A stretch of 28,706 bases of DNA from Clostridiales bacterium UBA4362. Lineage in GTDB: Bacteria > Bacillota > Clostridia > TANB77 > CAG-508. Positions 1 to 6,814 of the stretch are shown here, in pieces. Location: the NCBI GenBank assembly GCA_002393975.1, contig DGSM01000038.1, positions 1-28,706 of the forward strand, in the 5' to 3' direction. The notes beneath the pieces are model-generated. The model made no database searches. It worked only from the letters and a program-made list of their open reading frames with translations, and was not told the DNA's origin. The translations under genes were made by a program, and so were the position numbers. The first letter of the stretch is position 1, and each line of letters opens with the position of its first letter.

Positions 1-117
1 GAAGGTACATCATTTGAAGGTACGTCATTTGCTGGTACTTCATTAGCTTCATTTACTGGAACATTATTTAAAGGAACCTCATTTGCAGGAACCTCGTTTG
101 CTTCATTAGTACCTGTT
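1..117 (-). repeat. Tandem NEVP/NDVP-type coding repeat
   Basis: At the visible end of the surface-protein gene, short units translate as variants of Asn-Glu/Asp-Val-Pro with Ala, Leu or Asn between them (NEVPANEVPLNNVP, NDVPSNDVP). On the + strand this appears as recurring GG(A/T)AC(A/C/T/G)TCATT units. Such Pro-rich repeats often form an extended stalk between adhesive domains and the wall anchor. The array continues past the window edge, so its full copy number is unknown. Confidence 0.75.
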
Positions 118-3100
118 TGATTAGTGTTATTTTCTGGAACTTCATTTTCATTTGGTAAATCTTCAACCCATACAGAACTGAATGAAACATTTCCTTTAGG
201 CATTATAAATGTCATTGGGTTTTTATTTAGCGTTCCTTCAACAGGCTCTCCTGCTATTTGCTTAAATCCTTTACAATCTGGGTCATATTGTTCAGTTCCT
301 TTTATAGTAACACCCATTGTAATTTCATATCCCCATGGAATCATTCCTCTTTCTGGATCTAATCCATGAGCTTCATTTGCTTCAAAAAATGCTTCATATC
401 TAGTTCTTAGATAATAAATGTTAACGTCTTGTCCATCTTCATTAATTGTTACTGTAACACTATCATTTAATGGTGTATAGTATTCTATTGCTTCTGGAGT
501 AATAGTAACTGGAGATTCAGCTTCTGCTGATCCATTTCTAGTATAATCATTATTTAATTCAAAGTTACTAGAATTTGGTTCATCTTCAGCATTTGCTTTT
601 TGGAACCAATACTTAATAAAATAATCATAAGTAGGAGCTGCTTCAGCAGAAATAGCTGTTATAGTAAAGCTCTTTGCAGGCATTGTAAATGTAGCAATAG
701 CATCAGATTGTGTAGATGAAGCACTTTCTGTAAAGTCTTCTAAATCATCTACTCCATCCCATCTTTCAAAAACATGTCTATAAACAGTTTTGGCTTCTAT
801 ATTTACTTTATCGCCCCAAGCATATGTATCACTTCCTGTTACAGAAGTAAACGCATCTTGTTTATCTGGTTTTACAGCTAAGACATATGTGTTTCTTTCA
901 TAATAAAAATCAAATGTAATTGATGTTGAAGAAACTACTTTTTTAATAGCATCTGGAGTAACATATCCATCTATATTTATTGGATTCTCTGTAACTTCTT
1001 CTGTACCAGTGCCAGTGAAATCAACACTATGTGATTCACTAGACTTAGTGTAATTTGTTGAATCATGTGTATTAGCATCAGCATTTGCTTTTTCTAACCA
1101 ATAATTTACTTGATAAGAATAATCGCCAATTTCTAACCATGTAGCTTTATATGATTTATCACCATATGTTGTATTAGTGATATATAAGTCTTTTTTAGGA
1201 CTTGTTAAGTCAGTTCCTGTCCAGCCACCAAATTCATATCCTTCTTTAGTAGGATTATTAATTCTAAATGACTCTCCTACATGATAAGTTGTAGGATTTG
1301 GTGTAGAAAGTGTTCCACCATCTAAATCATATTCTATTGAATATTCTCCAGCTATAGTTTTAGCTTCTATTTCAACATTATAGTCTGGAACATGGAATGT
1401 TAAAGTAGTGTTATCTAAGCCATTTTCTGTGTCAGCTCCATCAATTCCTGACCATGTATCAAATTCATAACCTGGTTTTACAGTAGCTTCAAAAGATATT
1501 TGTTCACCAAATATATATGAATCTTGTATACCTTCAATACCCATAATTCCAGCATCAGGTCTAACTGATATAGTTATATTTTTACGTGTATAGAAATAGT
1601 TAATAACATCAGTGTTTGCATTACCAGTTAAAGTAATCTCTTTTGGTTCTGGAGTATTAAATCCAGGATAATAGTTTGGTATTCCTGTAACTTTCGCTCC
1701 AGTAGTTCCTGTATATTCAACTATTCCTACTCTATCAAAATTAGCATTTATTTCTGCTTGTGTAGATGTTTTAGTAGGATCACCATCTACCTTTTGTTGA
1801 TAATGAACTACTTTATATTTTGTTTCAGCTGCTGTCCAATTAGCTTTAAAATTTTTATTTCCAGTAGAACCTGTTGGAACACTATAAGAAGGTTGTGGAT
1901 CTGTAATTCCATCACCTGTCCAGCCAGCAAAAGTGTATCCTTGCTTTCTTGGAATAGGTAACTCAACATCCTCACTTTCAACAGTATATTTCTTAGTTGT
2001 CCAACTTGCTTCTCCACCATCAAGATCTAATGTAATAGTATATTCTTCAGCTTCTCCAACTGCTGTTAAATTTACACTTGCAGAATTCATAGCAAATGTA
2101 AATTCTTGATTTGTTGTAAAAATACTTGAAGTAGCTTGGTCAATCCAATGTTTCCAAGTGTAGCCTTCTTTTAGAGTAGCATTAATTGTAACAGGTGTAC
2201 CAAATTCTAAACTTTGATTTGCAGGTGTTGTTGATTCAATTCCAACTTCTCCTGTTGTAGTTAATACACATAGCATTTTTACTACATAGTAGTTAATCTC
2301 CATGCCATCTGTTACAGTGATACTTTCTTCAGTAATCTCACTATCGCCTAAATATATGTATCCTAATTTATATCCATAAAATGCATTAGTTGTATCTCCA
2401 ACACCACCATCATTCTTTTCTACAATATAAGTTCCTGTTCTTCGTAATTCTTCAACGGTTAGTGTGTCACCAACTCTTGCTGAAATAGGGGCAGCATCTG
2501 GTCCCAAATCAATTAAAGTATAGTTATCAGGGTCTCTTAATAATTGATTTCCATCTGCATTTTGTTTCCAGAAGTTAACTGTGTAACTAGTATCGGCACC
2601 ATCAAAAATTGCAACAAAAGTTAAGTCTTCTGTACCCATTGTAAATGTAGTACCTAAATATGAATCAGAAAGGTTGCTTCTTAAAGGTTCTCCTTCTTTT
2701 TGCCATGACTTAAAAGCAAATCCAGCAAATTCACTTTCGTTTGGTATATAATCATCTAATGAAATATCTTGGTTAAATTTTAAAGGGTTACCCTCAGTAT
2801 CTTCAGTAACTTCTATTGGAGCATGAATCTCGTTGTCTTCCGTATCATAAAATTTAACTGTAAATTTATTTAATCCTGATGCAACATCCCAAACAATTTC
2901 ATATTCATATTGTCCATTTATTGCAGTAATTGTTGCAGCTCTTGGATCTGTTTCATCAATTGCTATACTAGAATCATCATCACTATTTTTTACATCAACA
3001 CTTGTTATTGATCCAACTTTTCCATCTTCATCAAAAATCATGTCTGGTGTTATAGTTATAGCAGTATTAATTTGAGCTTGCGTTATGTAGTTTTGCTCTA

Positions 3101-3320
3101 TTAGATTTGCGTTGTATGTTTCAGTTACTTTTGATTCATCTCGCAATATCGCTTTAATATTAATATTTACATATGTTATCTCATCATTTCTACTAGTGAA
3201 CTCAACTGTTCTCTTTGAAGTAGTAGAAGAAGTAAAATTAACTAAAATCAGTACTAATATGATTGCAATAGCACTTATGATAAAAAGTAATTTCTTCTTG
3301 TCTTTGAAAAATTTATTCAT
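1..3320 (-). CDS. Partial large surface protein with InlB-type repeats (C-terminus beyond window)
   Basis: This open frame runs from an ATG at 3320 off the left edge, so at least 1106 codons are present and the C-terminus is missing. GGAGG lies 7 nt before the start. The protein opens with a basic stretch (MNKFFKDKKK) and one hydrophobic segment (about residues 11-27), an uncleaved anchor or signal peptide. After about 200 residues come alternating modules: Listeria-Bacteroides/InlB B-like repeats (LDLDGGEASW...GYTFAGWTGDG; YDLDGGTLST...GYEFGGWTG) and spacer modules starting YKVVHYQQK, YQVNYWLEK or YFIKYWFQK and ending in YYxR. This architecture is typical of exported, cell-wall-associated proteins of gut Firmicutes. 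The last visible part is a low-complexity Asn-Glu-Val-Pro-rich tail, which may precede a wall anchor outside the window. The specific ligand or role cannot be told. Confidence 0.85.
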   Translation of the reverse strand, partial: MNKFFKDKKKLLFIISAIAIILVLILVNFTSSTTSKRTVEFTSRNDEITYVNINIKAILRDESKVTETYNANLIEQNYITQAQINTAITITPDMIFDEDGKVGSITSVDVKNSDDDSSIAIDETDPRAATITAINGQYEYEIVWDVASGLNKFTVKFYDTEDNEIHAPIEVTEDTEGNPLKFNQDISLDDYIPNESEFAGFAFKSWQKEGEPLRSNLSDSYLGTTFTMGTEDLTFVAIFDGADTSYTVNFWKQNADGNQLLRDPDNYTLIDLGPDAAPISARVGDTLTVEELRRTGTYIVEKNDGGVGDTTNAFYGYKLGYIYLGDSEITEESITVTDGMEINYYVVKMLCVLTTTGEVGIESTTPANQSLEFGTPVTINATLKEGYTWKHWIDQATSSIFTTNQEFTFAMNSASVNLTAVGEAEEYTITLDLDGGEASWTTKKYTVESEDVELPIPRKQGYTFAGWTGDGITDPQPSYSVPTGSTGNKNFKANWTAAETKYKVVHYQQKVDGDPTKTSTQAEINANFDRVGIVEYTGTTGAKVTGIPNYYPGFNTPEPKEITLTGNANTDVINYFYTRKNITISVRPDAGIMGIEGIQDSYIFGEQISFEATVKPGYEFDTWSGIDGADTENGLDNTTLTFHVPDYNVEIEAKTIAGEYSIEYDLDGGTLSTPNPTTYHVGESFRINNPTKEGYEFGGWTGTDLTSPKKDLYITNTTYGDKSYKATWLEIGDYSYQVNYWLEKANADANTHDSTNYTKSSESHSVDFTGTGTEEVTENPINIDGYVTPDAIKKVVSSTSITFDFYYERNTYVLAVKPDKQDAFTSVTGSDTYAWGDKVNIEAKTVYRHVFERWDGVDDLEDFTESASSTQSDAIATFTMPAKSFTITAISAEAAPTYDYFIKYWFQKANAEDEPNSSNFELNNDYTRNGSAEAESPVTITPEAIEYYTPLNDSVTVTINEDGQDVNIYYLRTRYEAFFEANEAHGLDPERGMIPWGYEITMGVTIKGTEQYDPDCKGFKQIAGEPVEGTLNKNPMTFIMPKGNVSFSSVWVEDLPNENEVPENNTNQTGTNEANEVPANEVPLNNVPVNEANEVPANDVPSNDVP

Positions 3321-3348
3321 TTGAGATCCTCCAAACGATTTATAAATA

Positions 3349-3367
3349 CATAAGTGAAATACTTATG
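3349..3367 (-). other. Leader hairpin before the surface protein
   Basis: A 7-bp perfect inverted repeat (CATAAGT / ACTTATG, 5-nt loop) lies in the short 5' UTR between the -10 box and the SD of the surface-protein gene. It could stabilise the mRNA or bind a regulator; nothing else supports a function. Confidence 0.4.
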
Positions 3368-3396
3368 CCTATATATCATAAATATACTTATAATAA

Positions 3397-3425
3397 AGTA
3401 TATTAATACCACTTTTCAAAGTCAA
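3397..3425 (-). promoter_or_regulatory. Promoter of the surface-protein gene
   Basis: On the minus strand TTGACT (3425-3420) and TATACT (3402-3397) are separated by 17 nt, a near-consensus sigma-A promoter. The start codon is about 75 nt downstream. A second TTGAAA lies just inside the spacer. Confidence 0.75.
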
Positions 3426-3460
3426 TTTTTCAAATAATAAAGAAATATTAATGTAATAAA

Positions 3461-3508
3461 AGAAAAGAGCCCGGTGACTCGCGATTTATCGCGAATGTCA
3501 CTAGGCTC
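3461..3508 (-). terminator. Terminator of the small lipoprotein gene
   Basis: Long segmented hairpin: GAGCC/GGCTC, then GTGAC/GTCAC, then CGCGAT/ATCGCG, with small internal loops, over 42 nt. On the minus strand it is followed by a T-rich run (TTTTCTTTTATT). It lies about 70 nt past the lipoprotein stop codon. The stem is far more GC-rich than the surrounding DNA. Confidence 0.8.
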
Positions 3509-3528
3509 CGAATAATTATTTTGTTTCT

Positions 3529-3542
3529 GAGTTTGGTTCACT
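3529..3542. repeat. Left arm of 14-bp inverted repeat flanking the lipoprotein gene
   Basis: GAGTTTGGTTCACT on the + strand is the exact reverse complement of 4004-4017. It falls in the 3' UTR of the lipoprotein transcript, between stop codon and terminator. See the right arm for interpretation. Confidence 0.85.
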
Positions 3543-3579
3543 TAATCATAAAGTTCTCAATAGATAATCATGTAATTAA

Positions 3580-3975
3580 CTAGTTACACCAAAGTTCTTT
3601 TTCATGGTAGAAATACTTGCCAATTTCTTCATCCTCTTGCTCATCCTCATATGGACTATAGTATACATGTAGTATACGGATAAGTCTTTCTGCTCCATGT
3701 ACCCTTATATCAAGGTATTTGCCATCTGTTGTAAGGACGTGGAAAGTGCATGCAGCTCTTCCACCAAAATAGCCTGCTGTCACATATGTTGATTCGATAT
3801 CGTATTCGAATTCGTCTGACTCTTCTAAGGCTGTCCGTAATACGGAATTAAGCTCTTTTGCTCTTCCAACTGCTTCAACAGATGACTTGTCATCATAGAA
3901 TCTCTCTCTAGGAGATGAACAAGCGGTTCCGGCAAACAAAAAACATAAAACAAAAATCATGAAAAATTTCTTCAC
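3580..3975 (-). CDS. Small putative lipoprotein, unknown function
   Basis: The 131-aa protein starts at GTG 3975 with AAAGGA about 9 nt upstream; an in-frame ATG five codons later (3960) would remove the Lys-Lys N-region, so GTG is preferred. The N-terminus (KKFFMIFVLCFLFAGTACSS) is a signal peptide with a lipobox-like GTAC, Cys19 being the probable lipidated residue; the -3 Gly makes the box atypical. The mature part is acidic near the C-terminus (DEQEDEE) and has no family I recognise. The gene is visibly GC-richer than its neighbours and has its own promoter and an unusual terminator, so it looks like a self-contained, possibly acquired unit. Membrane-anchored on the outer face if the lipobox works. 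Confidence 0.75.
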   Translation of the reverse strand: MKKFFMIFVLCFLFAGTACSSPRERFYDDKSSVEAVGRAKELNSVLRTALEESDEFEYDIESTYVTAGYFGGRAACTFHVLTTDGKYLDIRVHGAERLIRILHVYYSPYEDEQEDEEIGKYFYHEKELWCN

Positions 3976-4003
3976 TTAAATCAATCCTTTTTATAAAACA
4001 AAG

Positions 4004-4017
4004 AGTGAACCAAACTC
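4004..4017. repeat. Right arm of 14-bp inverted repeat, in the lipoprotein 5' UTR
   Basis: AGTGAACCAAACTC is a perfect reverse complement of 3529-3542. It lies between the predicted transcription start and the SD of the lipoprotein gene. The mRNA could therefore pair its 5' and 3' UTRs over 14 bp. Terminal repeats of a tiny mobile element are the alternative, but no target-site duplication is seen. Confidence 0.85.
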
Positions 4018-4038
4018 TTCAACAGGATTACAATTATT

Positions 4039-4067
4039 ATTTTAGCATATTTTTCCAAATTTGTCAA
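4039..4067 (-). promoter_or_regulatory. Promoter of the lipoprotein gene
   Basis: Minus-strand TTGACA (4067-4062), 17-nt spacer, TAAAAT (4044-4039), with an extended -10 TG (TGCTAAAAT). Transcription should start near 4032, giving a leader of about 55 nt that contains the inverted-repeat arm. Confidence 0.8.
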
Positions 4068-4118
4068 CTTTGATTATTCTTCAAATCCTTTTCTTAATTC
4101 CTTTTTCTTTTCTAGCAA

Positions 4119-5942
4119 TTAACTTCTATCAGTTTCTTTATCGCCATTGTCTCTATCCATCTCATTCATTATTGCATTAAAATACTTATTATATGGTGCA
4201 TTTGCCCTTCTGTTTGCTATACATTGATAAGTTAATTCCATTTCTCCTTTTTCTGTTATCAAAAAATATTTTCCAGATTCACATTTTATTTTTACTTGAG
4301 GATTTTCACTATAAACTTCTTGTTCTAATTCTGATAATTCTTTTGATCTCATAGATTGCATCCTTTGAGAAGCTTTCCAATCAAGAGCCCAAGCCTCTAT
4401 ATCTTTTTCTTCATCTTCTTCATAATCATCAGAATTTCTATATTCTTTAATGATGCTTTCAATATCCTCTTCTTTTTCTAATCTATGTTTGATTTTTTCC
4501 TTTATTTTTATTTTTATTTGTTGCTTATTCAAAGAAGAAAAAGTGTGAACACCATTTTCACTTCTTATTTTTGAATGTCCATATAATCTAAGAGTATCTC
4601 CGTAGTTAAACAATATAACACTTTTGTCTCCTAAAAAAGCATAATCTATACTATTAGGGGCCCTTTTCATATCCGAATACTCTGTTCTCATTGCTTTTTC
4701 TAAATAAGCAAGAGTTGATAAGTCTTTTTCTTTATTCTGGGCTCCATTTTCTATATTCGCTTTAAAGTTTTCTTGACTTTCTCTATGAAGTTTAAAGTAC
4801 ATATCACTAATTGCTGGAATTTCTGCAATAGCAATTTCCTCTCTAGGAATTGATGGTTTTCCATATCCATCTGCAAATCCACCATGCTTCAAATTCTTAA
4901 CTCCCTTTTGAATTAAATAATTCGTAATGCCTTCATTAATCAATCGAGTAATTGTTTTCTCAAAATTAGGCAAAATGCTCTTTAATCTTGTAATTGTCTT
5001 ATCAAAAATATCTGCCGCCTCATCATATGAAGTTGACTCTCGGATTTTCTTTTCCATCTCAACTATTTGCTTTTCTAATAAAGGACATTGGTTTGCACTA
5101 TTTTTCAAAGCTGAAGCGCATTCTATTAATAATCGTTTTTGATCATCTAAAGATGTTTGGCTTGCATGTTCTTCAATAATAGCTATTCCTTCTGTAGGCT
5201 TTGAGCAATAAAAATCAATTATTCTAATTCCTGCTTCTTCATACCTTGCACATTCTTCTTCACTTTTGAATTTTCCTTCTGCTTTCATTTTTTCAACATT
5301 TTTCTTAAAAGATTTTAAATAGAAATCATATGTCGAATTTGCATGATCAGTTTTAGGACTTCCACCTAGTGCGTATGATACTCTCTCAGGAACAGCAGTC
5401 GTTGCATAACTAAGAGAAGCTGAAGATAATTCACAAAAACATATTTTTCCTATTTTAAAGCTTGTCCTATTATATTGTTCTAATAGTCTTAAATCACCAC
5501 CAAAATCCATCTCCCTAGAAGCATCTAACCCATATTTTTCTATACTAGGTCTAAGTGCTCCTGGGAAGCAATGTGTATAAAAAGTGCTCTCTTGATTTCT
5601 TTCTGCGATTACCTTAATGGCATTTAATCTTTCCTTGAGTGTAGGCGTATTAGTTTTTGCACATTGTCTAATCATGAATTCACTATAATTATGGTCAAAT
5701 GATATTTTTGGATCTTCATATGATTCAACATATAAATCTATGATTGTTTTAGCACTACTTAAGCTATCATCTAATGTAGAAATATAATATTTAGTTAAAT
5801 AATTTCCTAAGGTTTCAAAAGCTCCCTTTGCACCACCAAAGGTCGCAAAGTTTGCAATTACTTTTTGTATTTCTGGATTATTAAATACTTTAGATATATA
5901 GTTTGCTACATCTTCTTTAGATATTTTCTTTTCCAAAATCAT
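4119..5942 (-). CDS. Uncharacterised 607-aa protein, weak ADP-ribosyltransferase-like motif
   Basis: I do not recognise the family. The protein is long, hydrophilic, without signal peptide or clear membrane helices, so probably cytosolic. Residues 120-140 read TFYTHCFPGALRPSIEKYGLD, a pattern (aromatic-x-T-H ... I-x-x-x-GL) resembling the first motif of ART-fold enzymes such as DarT-like or RNA 2'-phosphotransferase proteins; this is a hint only. The middle and C-terminal parts are rich in Glu/Lys and likely helical, with an acidic stretch near residue 510 (DDYEEDEEKDIE). The start is uncertain: AAGGAG lies only 1 nt before ATG 5942 but 7 nt before an in-frame TTG at 5936, which may be the true start. 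The gene stands alone, with its own probable promoter at 6034-6061. Confidence 0.75.
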   Translation of the reverse strand: MILEKKISKEDVANYISKVFNNPEIQKVIANFATFGGAKGAFETLGNYLTKYYISTLDDSLSSAKTIIDLYVESYEDPKISFDHNYSEFMIRQCAKTNTPTLKERLNAIKVIAERNQESTFYTHCFPGALRPSIEKYGLDASREMDFGGDLRLLEQYNRTSFKIGKICFCELSSASLSYATTAVPERVSYALGGSPKTDHANSTYDFYLKSFKKNVEKMKAEGKFKSEEECARYEEAGIRIIDFYCSKPTEGIAIIEEHASQTSLDDQKRLLIECASALKNSANQCPLLEKQIVEMEKKIRESTSYDEAADIFDKTITRLKSILPNFEKTITRLINEGITNYLIQKGVKNLKHGGFADGYGKPSIPREEIAIAEIPAISDMYFKLHRESQENFKANIENGAQNKEKDLSTLAYLEKAMRTEYSDMKRAPNSIDYAFLGDKSVILFNYGDTLRLYGHSKIRSENGVHTFSSLNKQQIKIKIKEKIKHRLEKEEDIESIIKEYRNSDDYEEDEEKDIEAWALDWKASQRMQSMRSKELSELEQEVYSENPQVKIKCESGKYFLITEKGEMELTYQCIANRRANAPYNKYFNAIMNEMDRDNGDKETDRS

Positions 5943-6033
5943 ACTCCTTATATATTTTTATATAATGAAATGCAGTATTAATTATTTATTTAATATCAAT
6001 ATTAATATTAATTATTAATTAATTATTATTTAT

Positions 6034-6061
6034 TTTATATAAAAAGACTAATTTAGTTCAA
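6034..6061 (-). promoter_or_regulatory. Possible promoter of the 607-aa protein gene
   Basis: Minus-strand TTGAAC (6061-6056), 16-nt spacer, TATAAA (6039-6034). The region is very AT-rich, so chance matches are likely; this is the best one seen. It would give a leader of about 85-90 nt. Confidence 0.4.
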
Positions 6062-6084
6062 CTTTAGTTAAACTTTTTTACGTT

Positions 6085-6131
6085 CTTGATATTTTTATGT
6101 AATATTGTTTCTTTAGTCATAAAATATCAAG
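6085..6131. repeat. 11-bp inverted repeat upstream of the 607-aa gene
   Basis: CTTGATATTTT (6085-6095) and AAAATATCAAG (6121-6131) are perfect reverse complements, 25 bp apart. The pair lies just upstream of the candidate promoter at 6034-6061 and downstream of the tRNA terminator. It may be a bipartite operator or a chance match in AT-rich DNA. Confidence 0.5.
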
Positions 6132-6163
6132 CCAAACTATAAATCGATATAAGTTAATACTAT

Positions 6164-6196
6164 ATAAAAAAAGACGAGATTTTAAAATCTCGTCTT
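6164..6196 (-). terminator. Intrinsic terminator of tRNA-Leu
   Basis: A near-perfect palindrome (AAGACGAGAT ... ATCTCGTCTT, 6171-6196) is followed on the minus strand by a run of T. It begins 5 nt after the tRNA 3' CCA. Confidence 0.9.
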
Positions 6197-6200
6197 AATT

Positions 6201-6288
6201 TGGTGCAGATGCCCGGAATCGAACCGGGACGGAGTATTAGTCCGCAGGATTTTAAGTCCTGTGCGTCTACCAATTCCGCCACATCTGC
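6201..6288 (-). tRNA. tRNA-Leu (anticodon UAA)
   Basis: Read on the minus strand, the gene starts GCAGATG and ends CATCTGC-A-CCA, a perfect 7-bp acceptor stem with encoded CCA (6203-6201). The D-arm sequence TGGCGGAATTGGTAGACGCA and T-arm GGTTCGATTCC are typical of leucine tRNAs, the long variable arm makes it class II, and the anticodon loop CTTAAAA carries UAA. It stands alone, with its own consensus promoter and terminator. Confidence 0.97.
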
Positions 6289-6317
6289 ATGTGTCATATA
6301 TTCATACGACATGTTTA

Positions 6318-6346
6318 ATTATAACCTCTTCATATTTTTTTGTCAA
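6318..6346 (-). promoter_or_regulatory. Consensus promoter of tRNA-Leu
   Basis: Minus-strand TTGACA (6346-6341), 17-nt spacer, TATAAT (6323-6318): an exact consensus promoter about 30 nt before the tRNA 5' end. It is back to back with the promoter of the 74-aa gene; the two -35 boxes are 8 bp apart. Confidence 0.9.
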
Positions 6347-6354
6347 TAATTATT

Positions 6355-6383
6355 TTGAAAAACTTCGCAAAAAGTGTTATAAT
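6355..6383 (+). promoter_or_regulatory. Promoter of the 74-aa gene
   Basis: TTGAAA (6355-6360), 17-nt spacer, TATAAT (6378-6383) with an extended -10 TG (TGTTATAAT). The SD AGGAGG at 6412-6417 follows, 8 nt before ATG 6426. Confidence 0.85.
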
Positions 6384-6425
6384 ATGAATGTTGCACATTT
6401 AAAAACATATTAGGAGGTTAGATTT

Positions 6426-6650
6426 ATGTCAGCTAATGTCATAGTTAGAAAAGTCTCATTTTTCCGGTTCATGTATGAAACACGTAAACTTGATTCAACA
6501 ACTCGAGAAGAAGTATTAAGTTTTATTCATAACAATAAAGATTTGATCAAAGAATACCAATTTGGCCGTATTCCTGACCATCGTGTATACAGTGTCTTAT
6601 TAAAAGATGGAGAAACAATCAACTGGAGAGTAACGAAACATTTCCTTTAA
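6426..6650 (+). CDS. 74-aa orphan small protein
   Basis: The gene has every sign of being real: near-consensus promoter with extended -10, a perfect AGGAGG 8 nt before ATG, and an intrinsic terminator soon after the stop. The product is soluble and basic at both ends, with no membrane segment, Cys pairs or motif I recognise. Its second half (GRIPDHRVYSVLLKDGETIN) suggests a small beta-rich fold. Base composition is somewhat more GC-rich than adjacent genes. It is monocistronic and divergent from tRNA-Leu. The strong expression signals suggest an abundant product, but the function is unknown. Confidence 0.8.
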   Translation: MSANVIVRKVSFFRFMYETRKLDSTTREEVLSFIHNNKDLIKEYQFGRIPDHRVYSVLLKDGETINWRVTKHFL

Positions 6651-6660
6651 ACCTCACATC

Positions 6661-6698
6661 TGCAGTTTAATTACTGCACACCCCGAAAGGGGTTTTTT
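6661..6698 (+). terminator. Double-hairpin terminator of the 74-aa gene
   Basis: A small hairpin TGCAGT/ACTGCA (6661-6678) is followed directly by ACCCC-GAAA-GGGGT (6680-6693) and a run of six T. The second hairpin, with its GAAA loop and T-tract, is a classic intrinsic terminator. Confidence 0.9.
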
Positions 6699-6758
6699 AT
6701 TTGTCATTTTATTAATTTTTCATTTTATTAACAAGTGCAGCAAAATGTGCTCAAAGCA

Positions 6759-6787
6759 TTGATTTTTTATCAATTTTGTTAGATAAT
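6759..6787 (+). promoter_or_regulatory. Probable promoter of the coupling-protein gene
   Basis: TTGATT (6759-6764), 17-nt spacer, GATAAT (6782-6787). A transcript starting near 6794 would begin after the TTG at 6776 but before the SD at 6803, which supports ATG 6815 as the start codon. Confidence 0.55.
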
Positions 6788-6814
6788 ATAGGTATAAGCG
6801 GGAAGGAATTAATT

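Noticed and set aside
1758..2023. Small open frames on either strand within the surface-protein gene
   Set aside because: Out of frame with the continuous minus-strand reading frame and without expression signals.
3529..4017. Insertion sequence or MITE with 14-bp terminal repeats
   Set aside because: No target-site duplication next to the arms, no transposase, and the arms fall neatly in the UTRs; kept only as an alternative explanation.
5943..6060. Replication origin or DNA-unwinding element in the AT-rich palindromic stretch
   Set aside because: No DnaA-box cluster (TTATCCACA) or dnaA/dnaN/rep gene nearby; ordinary AT-rich intergenic DNA.
6776..6814. Upstream TTG start for the T4CP-like gene
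   Set aside because: No SD before it, it lies in the probable promoter region, and ATG 6815 has AAGGA at good spacing.
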